Positions 36,123 through 43,926 of a stretch of DNA of 64,000 bases are shown piece after piece. The notes under the pieces were generated by a model. It saw only the letters and a program-made list of their open reading frames with translations. It was not told the DNA's origin and did not search any database. Within the stretch, counting starts at the first letter, position 1. Each line of letters starts with the position of its first letter. A program made the translations under genes and the position numbers. The stretch comes from Pelomonas sp. Root405 (GTDB lineage: Bacteria > Pseudomonadota > Gammaproteobacteria > Burkholderiales > Burkholderiaceae_C), in NCBI RefSeq assembly GCF_001425165.1, contig NZ_LMDU01000012.1, positions 568,006 to 632,005 on the forward strand, given 5' to 3'.

Positions 36123-36779
36123 GGCCGCCGATGTCGTGGGGGCCGTCGCGCAGGCCTTGAAGCCCGCGTCCAGGGCGGCGCTCCTGGACGCCTTCAGCTT
36201 GGCCGCCAGCAGGCCGTCGGCCTGTGCAATGACGAGGGTGTGGCGGGTTTGCGGTCCCGACAGCGCCAGTACGCGCAGGCCGGTCAGGCCGCGCCGGTCC
36301 AGCGCCGCGGCGGCGGCGGTCGCCTCGGCCTGGCTGGCATGCCGGCTCAGCACGAAGGCGGGCTGCTCGGCCGGCAGGCCTTCCAGCGGTTCGTAGTTCA
36401 GGCGCAGTTGCTTGTAGGTGGCTTCCTTGCGGGCGCGGTAGTCGGGGTCGCCGAGCTTGTTGGTCGCCACAACCCACACGCCCGGCTGCTCTTCGCTGCG
36501 CACCTGGGCCTCGGCACCCACGGCCTTCAACGCGGCCTGCGCCGCCGCGAGTGCGGCATCGCCGTCCAAGGGGCCGAGCGCCAGGCAGCTGCGCTGGGCC
36601 AGCGCCACGGCAGCGCTCGCGGCCAGGGGCTGGATGCGCTCCGGATGCTGCTGGGCCGCCAGCCGGTGGGGCTCGCGTCCGCCCTCGGCGGGCAGGCCGG
36701 TCACGCGGTCCAGCCAGCCTTGCGACCAAATGAAGAAGAGGGCGTTGATCGCCAGCAGCACGACCACGACGATGCGCAT
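36105..36779 (-). CDS. SPOR-like membrane-anchored protein of unknown function
   Basis: The 224-residue protein has an N-terminal membrane anchor (MRIVVVVLLAINALFFIWSQGW) and a C-terminal half with two beta-alpha repeats (VWVVATNKLGDPDYRARKE; AFVLSRHASQAEATAAAAALDRRG), suggestive of a divergent SPOR-type peptidoglycan-binding fold. Its ATG overlaps the birA stop by one base (TGATG). A GTG one codon upstream is an alternative start. The 3' end overlaps the protease gene by 18 bp in the opposite direction. Confidence 0.65.
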   Translation of the reverse strand: MRIVVVVLLAINALFFIWSQGWLDRVTGLPAEGGREPHRLAAQQHPERIQPLAASAAVALAQRSCLALGPLDGDAALAAAQAALKAVGAEAQVRSEEQPGVWVVATNKLGDPDYRARKEATYKQLRLNYEPLEGLPAEQPAFVLSRHASQAEATAAAAALDRRGLTGLRVLALSGPQTRHTLVIAQADGLLAAKLKASRSAALDAGFKACATAPTTSAASAASS

Positions 36780-37498
36780 CACAGCGATTTCTCCAATCTG
36801 AGGCTCAACTCACCGCCGCTCACCGGCAAGACGCCCGCGCTGGTTTCCAGCAGCAGTTCACCATGGGCGGTCACGCCGCGTGCGGTGCCGGCCTGCTCGC
36901 CGACGCGCACGCGCCGGCCCGCGGCCAGGTCGCGCCGCGCAAAAGCGGGCTGCCAGGGCGCGAAGCCCAGGGTTTCAAAATCGGCCAGCATGGCACGCAG
37001 CGCGGGTGCGAGGCGATCCAGCGTGACCGCCGCACTGGCGGTGGGGTCCAGCGCCTGCAGCGCCGCGTGCCCGCTGGCAAAGGCGCTGCGGTCGGCGCCT
37101 TCAGGCAGGGGCTGCAGATTCAGGCCGATGCCGATGACGACGCCGCGGCGATCCGCCGGCAGCGGCACGGTCTCGATGAGGATGCCGCCGAGCTTGGCGC
37201 CGTCCAGGAACAGGTCGTTGGGCCATTTGAGCTGGATGCGCGCCCCGGCTGGGTCCAGCACGTCGGCCACCGTGCAGCCGGTGGCCAGCGACAGGCCGGA
37301 CAAGTCGAGTTCGGCGGGCAACGCCACCGCGATGGAGAAGGTCAGTGCCGCATCGTCGCTCTGCCAGGCCCGGCCCAGCCGCCCGCGGCCGGCGGTCTGG
37401 CGGTCGGCGGATACCAGCAGCGGCCCGCCGCCCCCACGCAGGTGCGCGAGCGCCTCGGTGTTGGTCGAGCCGCATTCGGCGAGATGGCGCCGTTCCAT
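36779..37498 (-). CDS. birA: Biotin-[acetyl-CoA-carboxylase] ligase
   Basis: This 239-residue enzyme has the biotinyl-AMP site GRGRLGRAW and KWPNDLFLDGAKLGGILIE plus the C-terminal SH3-like domain. There is no N-terminal helix-turn-helix, so it is a monofunctional ligase without repressor activity. It attaches biotin to AccB. It is followed directly by the SPOR-like gene and preceded by the SET gene (4 bp), likely one operon. Confidence 0.93.
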   Translation of the reverse strand: MERRHLAECGSTNTEALAHLRGGGGPLLVSADRQTAGRGRLGRAWQSDDAALTFSIAVALPAELDLSGLSLATGCTVADVLDPAGARIQLKWPNDLFLDGAKLGGILIETVPLPADRRGVVIGIGLNLQPLPEGADRSAFASGHAALQALDPTASAAVTLDRLAPALRAMLADFETLGFAPWQPAFARRDLAAGRRVRVGEQAGTARGVTAHGELLLETSAGVLPVSGGELSLRLEKSL

Positions 37499-37502
37499 CG
37501 GG

Positions 37503-37979
37503 TCAGCGTGCCGACTTGCGCGTCTTGGGCGCCAGCATCGTGCCGCGGCAGGTCAGCGCGCCGCACCAGCAGGCGAACTGCTTCTTGACCTTGGCCGTGT
37601 GGCGCTCGTCCAGCACCAGGCCATAGTCGTAGAACAGCTCCTCGCCGGGCTTGATGTCACGCAGCGCCTGGATGAAGACGCGGCCGTCGACCTCGTCGGC
37701 CTCGCAGTTGGGCTCGCAGGCGTGGTTGATCCAGCGCGAGTCGTTGCCACCGTACAGTGCGTCGATGACGAGGCCGCCGTCGAGGTGGAAGTAGAAGGTG
37801 TGGTTGGGCTGGGAGGGGTCGTGCGGGTGGCGCTCGACGGCTTCTTCCCAGGTGATGCGCTCGCCGGTGTACTCGATGATGCGCGCACCCGCATTGATGG
37901 GTGCCGCCGCGTAGACACCGCGCCCGTGCACGCCGGAATCACGGACTTCGATCTGGCGGCGAGGGGTTTTTTGCGTCAT
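37503..37979 (-). CDS. SET domain lysine methyltransferase
   Basis: This 158-residue protein contains a complete SET fold: GRGVYAAAPINAG near the start, the SAM-binding NHACEPNCEA and ELFYDYG near the end, plus a post-SET Cys cluster (CWCGALTCRG). Bacterial SET proteins methylate ribosomal or other proteins; the target here is unknown. It overlaps nothing and is the first gene before birA. Confidence 0.9.
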   Translation of the reverse strand: MTQKTPRRQIEVRDSGVHGRGVYAAAPINAGARIIEYTGERITWEEAVERHPHDPSQPNHTFYFHLDGGLVIDALYGGNDSRWINHACEPNCEADEVDGRVFIQALRDIKPGEELFYDYGLVLDERHTAKVKKQFACWCGALTCRGTMLAPKTRKSAR

Positions 37980-38085
37980 CGGCCCTGTGGTACGGTGATT
38001 TCATGGGTGCGCGTGCGCGCGAGGCCCGGATTGTAGGCAGGGGATTGGTGTCCCCCGCCCTCTGAACAGCGTTTGAGAAAGACCG

Positions 38086-40683
38086 ATGAGCAAGACTCTG
38101 ATCATTGCCGAGAAGCCCTCCGTCGCGCAGGACATCGTCCGCGCGCTGACGCCGGTGGCGGGCAAGTTCGACAAGCACGACGACCATTTCGAGAACGAGC
38201 AATACGTTGTCAGCTCGGCCGTGGGCCACCTGGTGGAGATCGCGGCGCCCGAGGAGTTCGACGTCAAGCGCGGCAAGTGGAGTTTCAACAACCTCCCGGT
38301 CATCCCGCCGCATTTCGACCTCAACCCCATCGACAAGAACAAGGGCCGGCTCAATGCGCTGGCCAAGCTGATCCGCCGCAAGGACGTGACGGCGTTGATC
38401 AACGCCTGCGACGCGGGCCGCGAGGGCGAGCTGATCTTTCGCTTGATCGAGCAGTACGCGCAGCCGGCCAAGGGCAAGCTGAACAAGCCCATCTCCCGGT
38501 TGTGGCTGCAGTCCATGACGCCGGCCGCCATCCGCGACGGCTTTGCCAAGCTGCGCAGCGACGAGCAGATGCTGCCGCTGGCCGATGCGGCGCGTTGCCG
38601 CTCCGAGGCCGACTGGCTGGTGGGTATCAACGGCACGCGGGCCATGACGGCCTTCAATTCGCGTGACGGCGGCTTCTTCCTGACGACGGTGGGCCGCGTG
38701 CAGACGCCGACGCTGTCGGTCGTCGTCGAGCGTGAGGAGAAGATCCGCAAGCACGTCGCGCGGGACTACTGGGAGCTGCGCGCCAACTTCGACGCCCAGG
38801 CCGGCCAGTACGAGGGCAAGTGGTTCGACCCCGCATGGAAGAAGAACGACGACCTGGAGCGCCGTGCGGACCGCATGTGGAACGCGGCCGACGCCGAAGC
38901 CATCGCGAAGGCGGTGCTCGGCCAGCCCGCCGTCGTTTCTGAGGAGAGCAAGCCCAGCACGACGAGCTGCGGCGCGCTGTACGACCTGACGACGCTGCAG
39001 CGCGAGGCCAACTCGCGCTTTGGCTTCTCGGCCAAGACGACGCTGTCCATCGCCCAGGCGCTGTACGAGAAGCACAAGGTGCTGACCTACCCGCGGACGG
39101 ACTCGCGCTTTCTGCCCGAGGACTACGTGGCCGTCGCCAAGGACACGGCCAAGATGCTGGCCACCGAGGACCTGCCCGGCCCGCTCGGCGCGCTGTCGCA
39201 ACATGCCGCGACGGCCTTGAAAGAGGGCTACATCAAGCCGACCAAGAAGGTGTTCGACAACGCCAAGGTGTCGGACCACTTCGCCATCATCCCGACGCTG
39301 CAGGCGCCCAAGGCGCTGACCGAGATCGAGGCCAAGCTCTACGACATGGTCGTCAAGCGCTTCCTCGGTGTGTTCTTCCCGCCCGCCGAGTTCCTGGTCA
39401 CGACGCGCATCAGCAAGGTGCTCGACAAGTATCACTTCCAGACCAACGGCAAGGTGCTGGTGAAGCCGGGCTGGCTGGCCGTCTACGGCAAGGACGTGGA
39501 CGACGACAACGCCACGCTGGTGCCAGTGCAAGCCGGCGAGGTTGTGCGCACCGAGAGCGTCGACGTGAAGGCGCTGCAGACCAAGCCGCCGGCGCGCTAC
39601 ACCGAAGCCACGCTGCTGAGCGCCATGGAAGGCGCCGGCAAGCTCATCGACGACGACGAGCTGCGCGAGGCCATGGCCGAGAAGGGCCTTGGCACTCCAG
39701 CCACCCGCGCGGCCACCATCGAAGGGCTCATCAGCGAAAAGTACATGCTGCGCGAAGGCCGCGAGCTGATCCCGACGGCCAAGGCCTTCCAGCTGATGAC
39801 GCTGCTGCGCGGCCTGGAGGTGGAAGATCTCACCAAGCCCGAGCTGACCGGTGACTGGGAAAGCAAGCTCGCCGCCATGGAGAAGGGCAAGCTCAAGCGC
39901 GAGGTCTTCATGGCCGAGATCGCGGCCATGACCGAGAAGATGGTCGCGAAGGCCAAAGGCTATGACCGCGACACCATCCCCGGCGACTACGCGACGCTGA
40001 AGACGCCCTGCCCCAAGTGCGGCGGCGTCGTCAAGGAGAACTACCGCCGCTTCACCTGCCTGGGACCGAACGAGAACGGCGAGGGCTGCGGCTTCTCCAT
40101 CGGCAAGATCCCGGGCGGCCGCAGCTTCGAGCTGGGCGAGGTCGAGGCCTTCCTGCGCGACAAGAAGATTGGTCCCTTGGAGGGATTCCGCTCCAAGGCG
40201 GGCTGGCCGTTCACGGCCGAGCTGGCCCTGGTCTACGACGAAGAGATCGCCAACTGGAAGTTGGAGTTCGATTTCGGCGAGGACGCCAAGAAAGCCGAGG
40301 GCGATGGCGAACCGGTGGACTTCTCGGCGCAGAACTCGCTCGGCCCTTGCCCCAAGTGCGCCGGCCATGTCTACGAGCACGGTGCCAACTATGTCTGTGA
40401 GCGTTCGGTGGGCGAGACCGTTACCTGCGACTTCAAGACCGGCAAGGTCATCCTGACCCAGCCCATCGACACGCAGCAGGTGCACAAGCTGCTGGCCGAT
40501 GGCAAGACGGACCTGCTGGAGAACTTCGTCTCCAACAAGACGCGGCGCAAGTTCAAGGCCTTCCTGGCCTATGACAAGAAGGAAGGCAAGGTCATCTTCG
40601 AGTTCGAGCCACGCGCCGCCAAGCCGGGCGCCAAGGCGGCGCCGGCCAAGAAGGCACCCGCCCGCAAGACGGCGAAGGCCTGA
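38086..40683 (+). CDS. topB: DNA topoisomerase III
   Basis: This 865-residue type IA topoisomerase has a TOPRIM domain (LIIAEKPSVAQDIVRAL; ACDAGREGELIFRL with the acidic DxD-type site) and the catalytic Tyr in LTYPRTDSRFLP. Zinc-ribbon-like Cys pairs (CPKCGGVVK; CPKCAGH) follow near the C-terminus, and a Lys/Ala-rich basic tail ends it. It decatenates DNA intermediates. The TGA stop is shared with the edge of the inverted-repeat element that follows. Confidence 0.94.
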   Translation: MSKTLIIAEKPSVAQDIVRALTPVAGKFDKHDDHFENEQYVVSSAVGHLVEIAAPEEFDVKRGKWSFNNLPVIPPHFDLNPIDKNKGRLNALAKLIRRKDVTALINACDAGREGELIFRLIEQYAQPAKGKLNKPISRLWLQSMTPAAIRDGFAKLRSDEQMLPLADAARCRSEADWLVGINGTRAMTAFNSRDGGFFLTTVGRVQTPTLSVVVEREEKIRKHVARDYWELRANFDAQAGQYEGKWFDPAWKKNDDLERRADRMWNAADAEAIAKAVLGQPAVVSEESKPSTTSCGALYDLTTLQREANSRFGFSAKTTLSIAQALYEKHKVLTYPRTDSRFLPEDYVAVAKDTAKMLATEDLPGPLGALSQHAATALKEGYIKPTKKVFDNAKVSDHFAIIPTLQAPKALTEIEAKLYDMVVKRFLGVFFPPAEFLVTTRISKVLDKYHFQTNGKVLVKPGWLAVYGKDVDDDNATLVPVQAGEVVRTESVDVKALQTKPPARYTEATLLSAMEGAGKLIDDDELREAMAEKGLGTPATRAATIEGLISEKYMLREGRELIPTAKAFQLMTLLRGLEVEDLTKPELTGDWESKLAAMEKGKLKREVFMAEIAAMTEKMVAKAKGYDRDTIPGDYATLKTPCPKCGGVVKENYRRFTCLGPNENGEGCGFSIGKIPGGRSFELGEVEAFLRDKKIGPLEGFRSKAGWPFTAELALVYDEEIANWKLEFDFGEDAKKAEGDGEPVDFSAQNSLGPCPKCAGHVYEHGANYVCERSVGETVTCDFKTGKVILTQPIDTQQVHKLLADGKTDLLENFVSNKTRRKFKAFLAYDKKEGKVIFEFEPRAAKPGAKAAPAKKAPARKTAKA

Positions 40684-40919
40684 ACCTAGATCCGCCAGTT
40701 GACCGCTTGCTATCCATCGAGCGTCTTGTGGCATCAAAACGTTGGAGTTGTCTTGGCGTCCACCACTTCGGTGCGCAGCGCTGCACGCCCGCCGGTCTGG
40801 CGCTTCGGGCCGCCAGCGGCGTTGCTTCTCCTGGTGGGCATGAGCCCACTGCGTCGTCGCGCCTTGCTGGCGACCCGCTTCGCCAGCCCTTCAGGCATGC
40901 CCAACTGCCGGATCTAGGT
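40684..40919. mobile_element. 236-bp MITE-like element with 18-bp terminal inverted repeats
   Basis: ACCTAGATCCGCCAGTTG (40684-40701) and its complement CAACTGCCGGATCTAGGT (40902-40919, one mismatch) bound a GC-rich core. The core's two overlapping open frames lack ribosome-binding sites. TGA stands immediately outside both ends (40681-40683 and 40920-40922), a possible 3-bp target duplication. The left copy is also the topB stop codon. There is no transposase, so it would be non-autonomous. Confidence 0.6.
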
Positions 40920-40992
40920 TGATCGGAGCACCTATGCCTCTATGCTCGCCGCGAGGCCCGGCCACAACGGGTTGGGAGGAGGGCGGAAGGCA

Positions 40993-42855
40993 ATGGCGCC
41001 ATTGAGCATGAGCATGGGCATTCAGGCCAGGCTGACGGCGGGCATCGCGCTGGTCGCCAGCCTGCTCGTGCTGGCGGTGGGCTGGGCCTGGACGTCGCAT
41101 GAGGAAGGCGAGCTCCTGCATGCGCTGAGCCAGCGCGAGGCACGCATGGCCGGCCTCGTCGAGCGGGGCTTTGCGGGGCCGATCTGGAACCTGGACCATG
41201 TCGCCATCGACAACCTGCTCGATGCTGTCATGGCCGACCCCGAGGTGCATGCCATCGAGCTCAACGGCCTGGGCCTGCGCGGCGGCCAGGCCAAGCGCAG
41301 CCGTGACGTGCCGGCCCGCGGGCCGCTGCGGCGCGAGTTCGCCATCAGCTACCAGCCCGCCGTCGATGCGGAAGGCACACCGGTCGCGTCTGCCGTGCTG
41401 GTCTACACACGCGATCTCGTCGATGACCAGATCCGCCGCACGCGGCTCTTCGTCGTCCAGCTGCTCGGCGTCGTCGTCGTCGGCATCGTCATCGCCAGCT
41501 GGCTGCTGGTGCACTGGCTGGTGCGCAAGCCGGTCGCGCGTCTGGGCGCGCTGGCGCAGCGCGTGGCCAAGGGCGACCTCGGCGCGCAGGAGACGGTCGA
41601 GCGCAGCGACGAGATTGGCGAGCTGACGACGCGCTTCAACGCCATGAGCCTGAAGCTACGCTCCGCGGCCGACCAGGTGCAGCTGAGCTCGGCCGGCCTG
41701 CGCGCCAGCGAGGCGCGCTACCGCAGCCTGTTCGAGAACGCCACCGAAGGCATCTTCCAGGCCGATGCTGATGGCCGCGTGCTCGGCATGAACCGCGCCT
41801 TCACGCAGATGCTGGGTCTGGGCTCGCAAAGCCCGGTGGGCCGGCGCCTGCGCGAGCTGACGGGCATCAGCCGCGACGAGATGCGGCGCGTGGCCGCGGT
41901 CATGAACGAGCAGGGCAAGATCCAGCAGGCCCAGCTGCAGCTGCGCGCCCGCGGCGGCCGGCCGCTGTGGGTGGAGCTGAACGCGCACTGGGTCGAGGGC
42001 GAGTACGGCCAGCGCCGCATCGAGGGCATGGTCAGCGACATCTCGCTGCGCCGCCAGGCCGAGGCCGAGCTGACGCGCCACCGCGACCACCTGGAGGAAA
42101 TCGTCCAGGAGCGCACCGCCGAACTCAGCGAGGCCAAGCTGCGCGCCGAAAGCGCCAACCAGGCCAAGGGCCGCTTCCTGGCGACGATGAGCCACGAGTT
42201 CCGTACGCCGCTGAACGCCATCCTTGGCTTCACCCAGCTGCTGCAGATGGACGCGGCGATTCAGCCCGGCCAGCAGGCCAAGCTGCAGCTGATGCGCGAT
42301 TCGGGCCTGCATCTTCTGGAGCTCATCAACGACGTGCTCGACATGGCCAGCATCGAGGCCGGCAAGGTTTCGCTCAAGCCCGCGCCGGCGGACCTGCGCG
42401 CCCTCGTCGACATGGCCTGCGACAGCGTGCGGCTGCGCGCCGAGCAGAAGGGCCTGACCTTCGTGCTCGACATCGACAGCCGCGTGCCGGCTCAGGTCAT
42501 CGCCGACGGCCAGCGCCTGCGGCAGGTGCTGCTCAACCTGCTGTCAAACGCCGTCAAGTTCACCGACCACGGCAGCGTGCGCCTGGCCCTCAGCGCCATC
42601 GAGCTGGATGCCTCGCATGCGCGGCTGCGTTTCGAGGTCAGCGACAGTGGCATCGGCATGACGCCGGCCCAGCAGTCGCGCCTGTTCCAGGCCTTCGAGC
42701 AGGTGTCCGACGCCTCCCGCCACCTCGGCGGCACCGGCCTGGGCCTGTCCATCAGTCAGCAGCTGGTGCGCCTGATGGGCAGCCAGATCCTGGTGCACAG
42801 CACGGCGGGGCAGGGCAGCAGCTTTGCCTTCGACATGAGATTGCCGTTGGCATGA
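40993..42855 (+). CDS. Membrane sensor histidine kinase with HAMP and PAS domains
   Basis: The 620-residue protein has two membrane helices (about 14-30 and 152-174) around a periplasmic domain, HAMP (about 175-228), PAS (about 240-355), a coiled coil, HisKA with His401 (ATMSHEFRTPLNAI) and HATPase_c (GTGLGLSISQQLV). There is no receiver domain and no adjacent regulator. ATG 40993 with GGAAGG upstream is preferred over ATG 40942. The downstream transporter gene overlaps as ATGA, so sensing and transport may be coupled. Confidence 0.9.
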   Translation: MAPLSMSMGIQARLTAGIALVASLLVLAVGWAWTSHEEGELLHALSQREARMAGLVERGFAGPIWNLDHVAIDNLLDAVMADPEVHAIELNGLGLRGGQAKRSRDVPARGPLRREFAISYQPAVDAEGTPVASAVLVYTRDLVDDQIRRTRLFVVQLLGVVVVGIVIASWLLVHWLVRKPVARLGALAQRVAKGDLGAQETVERSDEIGELTTRFNAMSLKLRSAADQVQLSSAGLRASEARYRSLFENATEGIFQADADGRVLGMNRAFTQMLGLGSQSPVGRRLRELTGISRDEMRRVAAVMNEQGKIQQAQLQLRARGGRPLWVELNAHWVEGEYGQRRIEGMVSDISLRRQAEAELTRHRDHLEEIVQERTAELSEAKLRAESANQAKGRFLATMSHEFRTPLNAILGFTQLLQMDAAIQPGQQAKLQLMRDSGLHLLELINDVLDMASIEAGKVSLKPAPADLRALVDMACDSVRLRAEQKGLTFVLDIDSRVPAQVIADGQRLRQVLLNLLSNAVKFTDHGSVRLALSAIELDASHARLRFEVSDSGIGMTPAQQSRLFQAFEQVSDASRHLGGTGLGLSISQQLVRLMGSQILVHSTAGQGSSFAFDMRLPLA

Positions 42856-43856
42856 CCTGGGCGATTGCAGCGAAGCTTTTGGCCATCCTCGTGGCTGTCG
42901 CCATTGGCTGGGCCGTGGGCCGAATGCGCTGGTTGGGCGGCGGCGAGGCCGGCAGCCAACCGGGCGAAGCGGGCGACCCGGCCCGCGTGCTCGCCAACGC
43001 GGCCTTCTACATCTTCGTGCCGGCTCTGCTGTTCCGCACCACGGCGCGGCTGGACACGGAGACTCTGCCTTGGGCTTTTCTCTTTGCCTTCTTCGTGCCG
43101 GTGCTGGTGCTGATCGCACTGCTCTACGTGCTGTACCGCTGGCGCCGCCAGCCGGGCGAGAGCGTCGTCGGGCCCAGCGTCAAGGCCATCACGGCCGGCT
43201 TCGGCAACACGCTGCAGGTCGGTCTGCCCGTTGCGGCGGGCGTGTTCGGCGAGCAGGGCCTGGCCATCCACATTGCCGTCGTCAGCCTGCATGCGCTGTG
43301 CATCCTGACGCTGTTGACCACGCTGGTCGAGCTGGACCTGGCGCGCCAGCAGCAGCAGGGCAACCTCGGCGCGACGCTGCTGCAGACGGTGCGCAACACC
43401 GTCATCCACCCCGTCGTGCTGCCGGTGCTGGCCGGCCTGGCCTGGAACGCCACGGGCCTGCCGTTGCCGGCCGTGGCCGACGAGGCGCTGCAGACGCTGG
43501 GCACAGCCGTCGTGCCGCTGTGCCTGACGCTGATCGGCATGTCGCTGGCCTACTACGGCTGGCCGCGCACCTGGCGCGGCCTGGCCGGGCTGCTGGCCGC
43601 CAAGCTGCTGTTGATGCCGGCGGTCGTGCTGGCCATCGCGCATTGGGGCCTGGGGCTGAACGGCATGCCGCTGGCCGTCATCGTCATGATCGCGGCCCTG
43701 CCGACCGGCTCCAACGCGCTGATCTTTGCGCAGCGCTACCGCGCGCTGGAGGCCGAGGTCACGGCCGCCACGGTCGTCTCCACCATTCTTTATGTCGCCA
43801 CGGCGCCGCTGTGGCTGGCGCTGCTGGCCTGGTTGTCGCCCTGGCAACTGCGCTGA
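42852..43856 (+). CDS. AEC family transporter (auxin efflux carrier type)
   Basis: This 334-residue membrane protein has about ten helices in two inverted halves. Landmark motifs are AGFGNTLQVGLPV and TGSNALIFAQRY. The family includes MdcF and MleP carriers of malonate and malate; the substrate here is open. Its start lies within the kinase stop codon (ATGA), and its own ribosome-binding site sits inside the kinase gene. Confidence 0.88.
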   Translation: MTWAIAAKLLAILVAVAIGWAVGRMRWLGGGEAGSQPGEAGDPARVLANAAFYIFVPALLFRTTARLDTETLPWAFLFAFFVPVLVLIALLYVLYRWRRQPGESVVGPSVKAITAGFGNTLQVGLPVAAGVFGEQGLAIHIAVVSLHALCILTLLTTLVELDLARQQQQGNLGATLLQTVRNTVIHPVVLPVLAGLAWNATGLPLPAVADEALQTLGTAVVPLCLTLIGMSLAYYGWPRTWRGLAGLLAAKLLLMPAVVLAIAHWGLGLNGMPLAVIVMIAALPTGSNALIFAQRYRALEAEVTAATVVSTILYVATAPLWLALLAWLSPWQLR

Positions 43857-43926
43857 CTCCCGGCACTTCTGGGCAGGCCCGGCCAGGCTGCCCAATCCAC
43901 GCATCGCATTCCGAGGACTGAACCGC

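Noticed and set aside
40699..40917. Two open frames of 70-72 codons between topB and the sensor kinase.
   Set aside because: They fill the 236-bp inverted-repeat element, lack ribosome-binding sites and have biased, low-complexity composition.
40942..40992. Upstream ATG of the sensor kinase (40942).
   Set aside because: ATG 40993 has a better ribosome-binding site (GGAAGG), and the extra 17 residues lack conservation to membrane-sensor starts.
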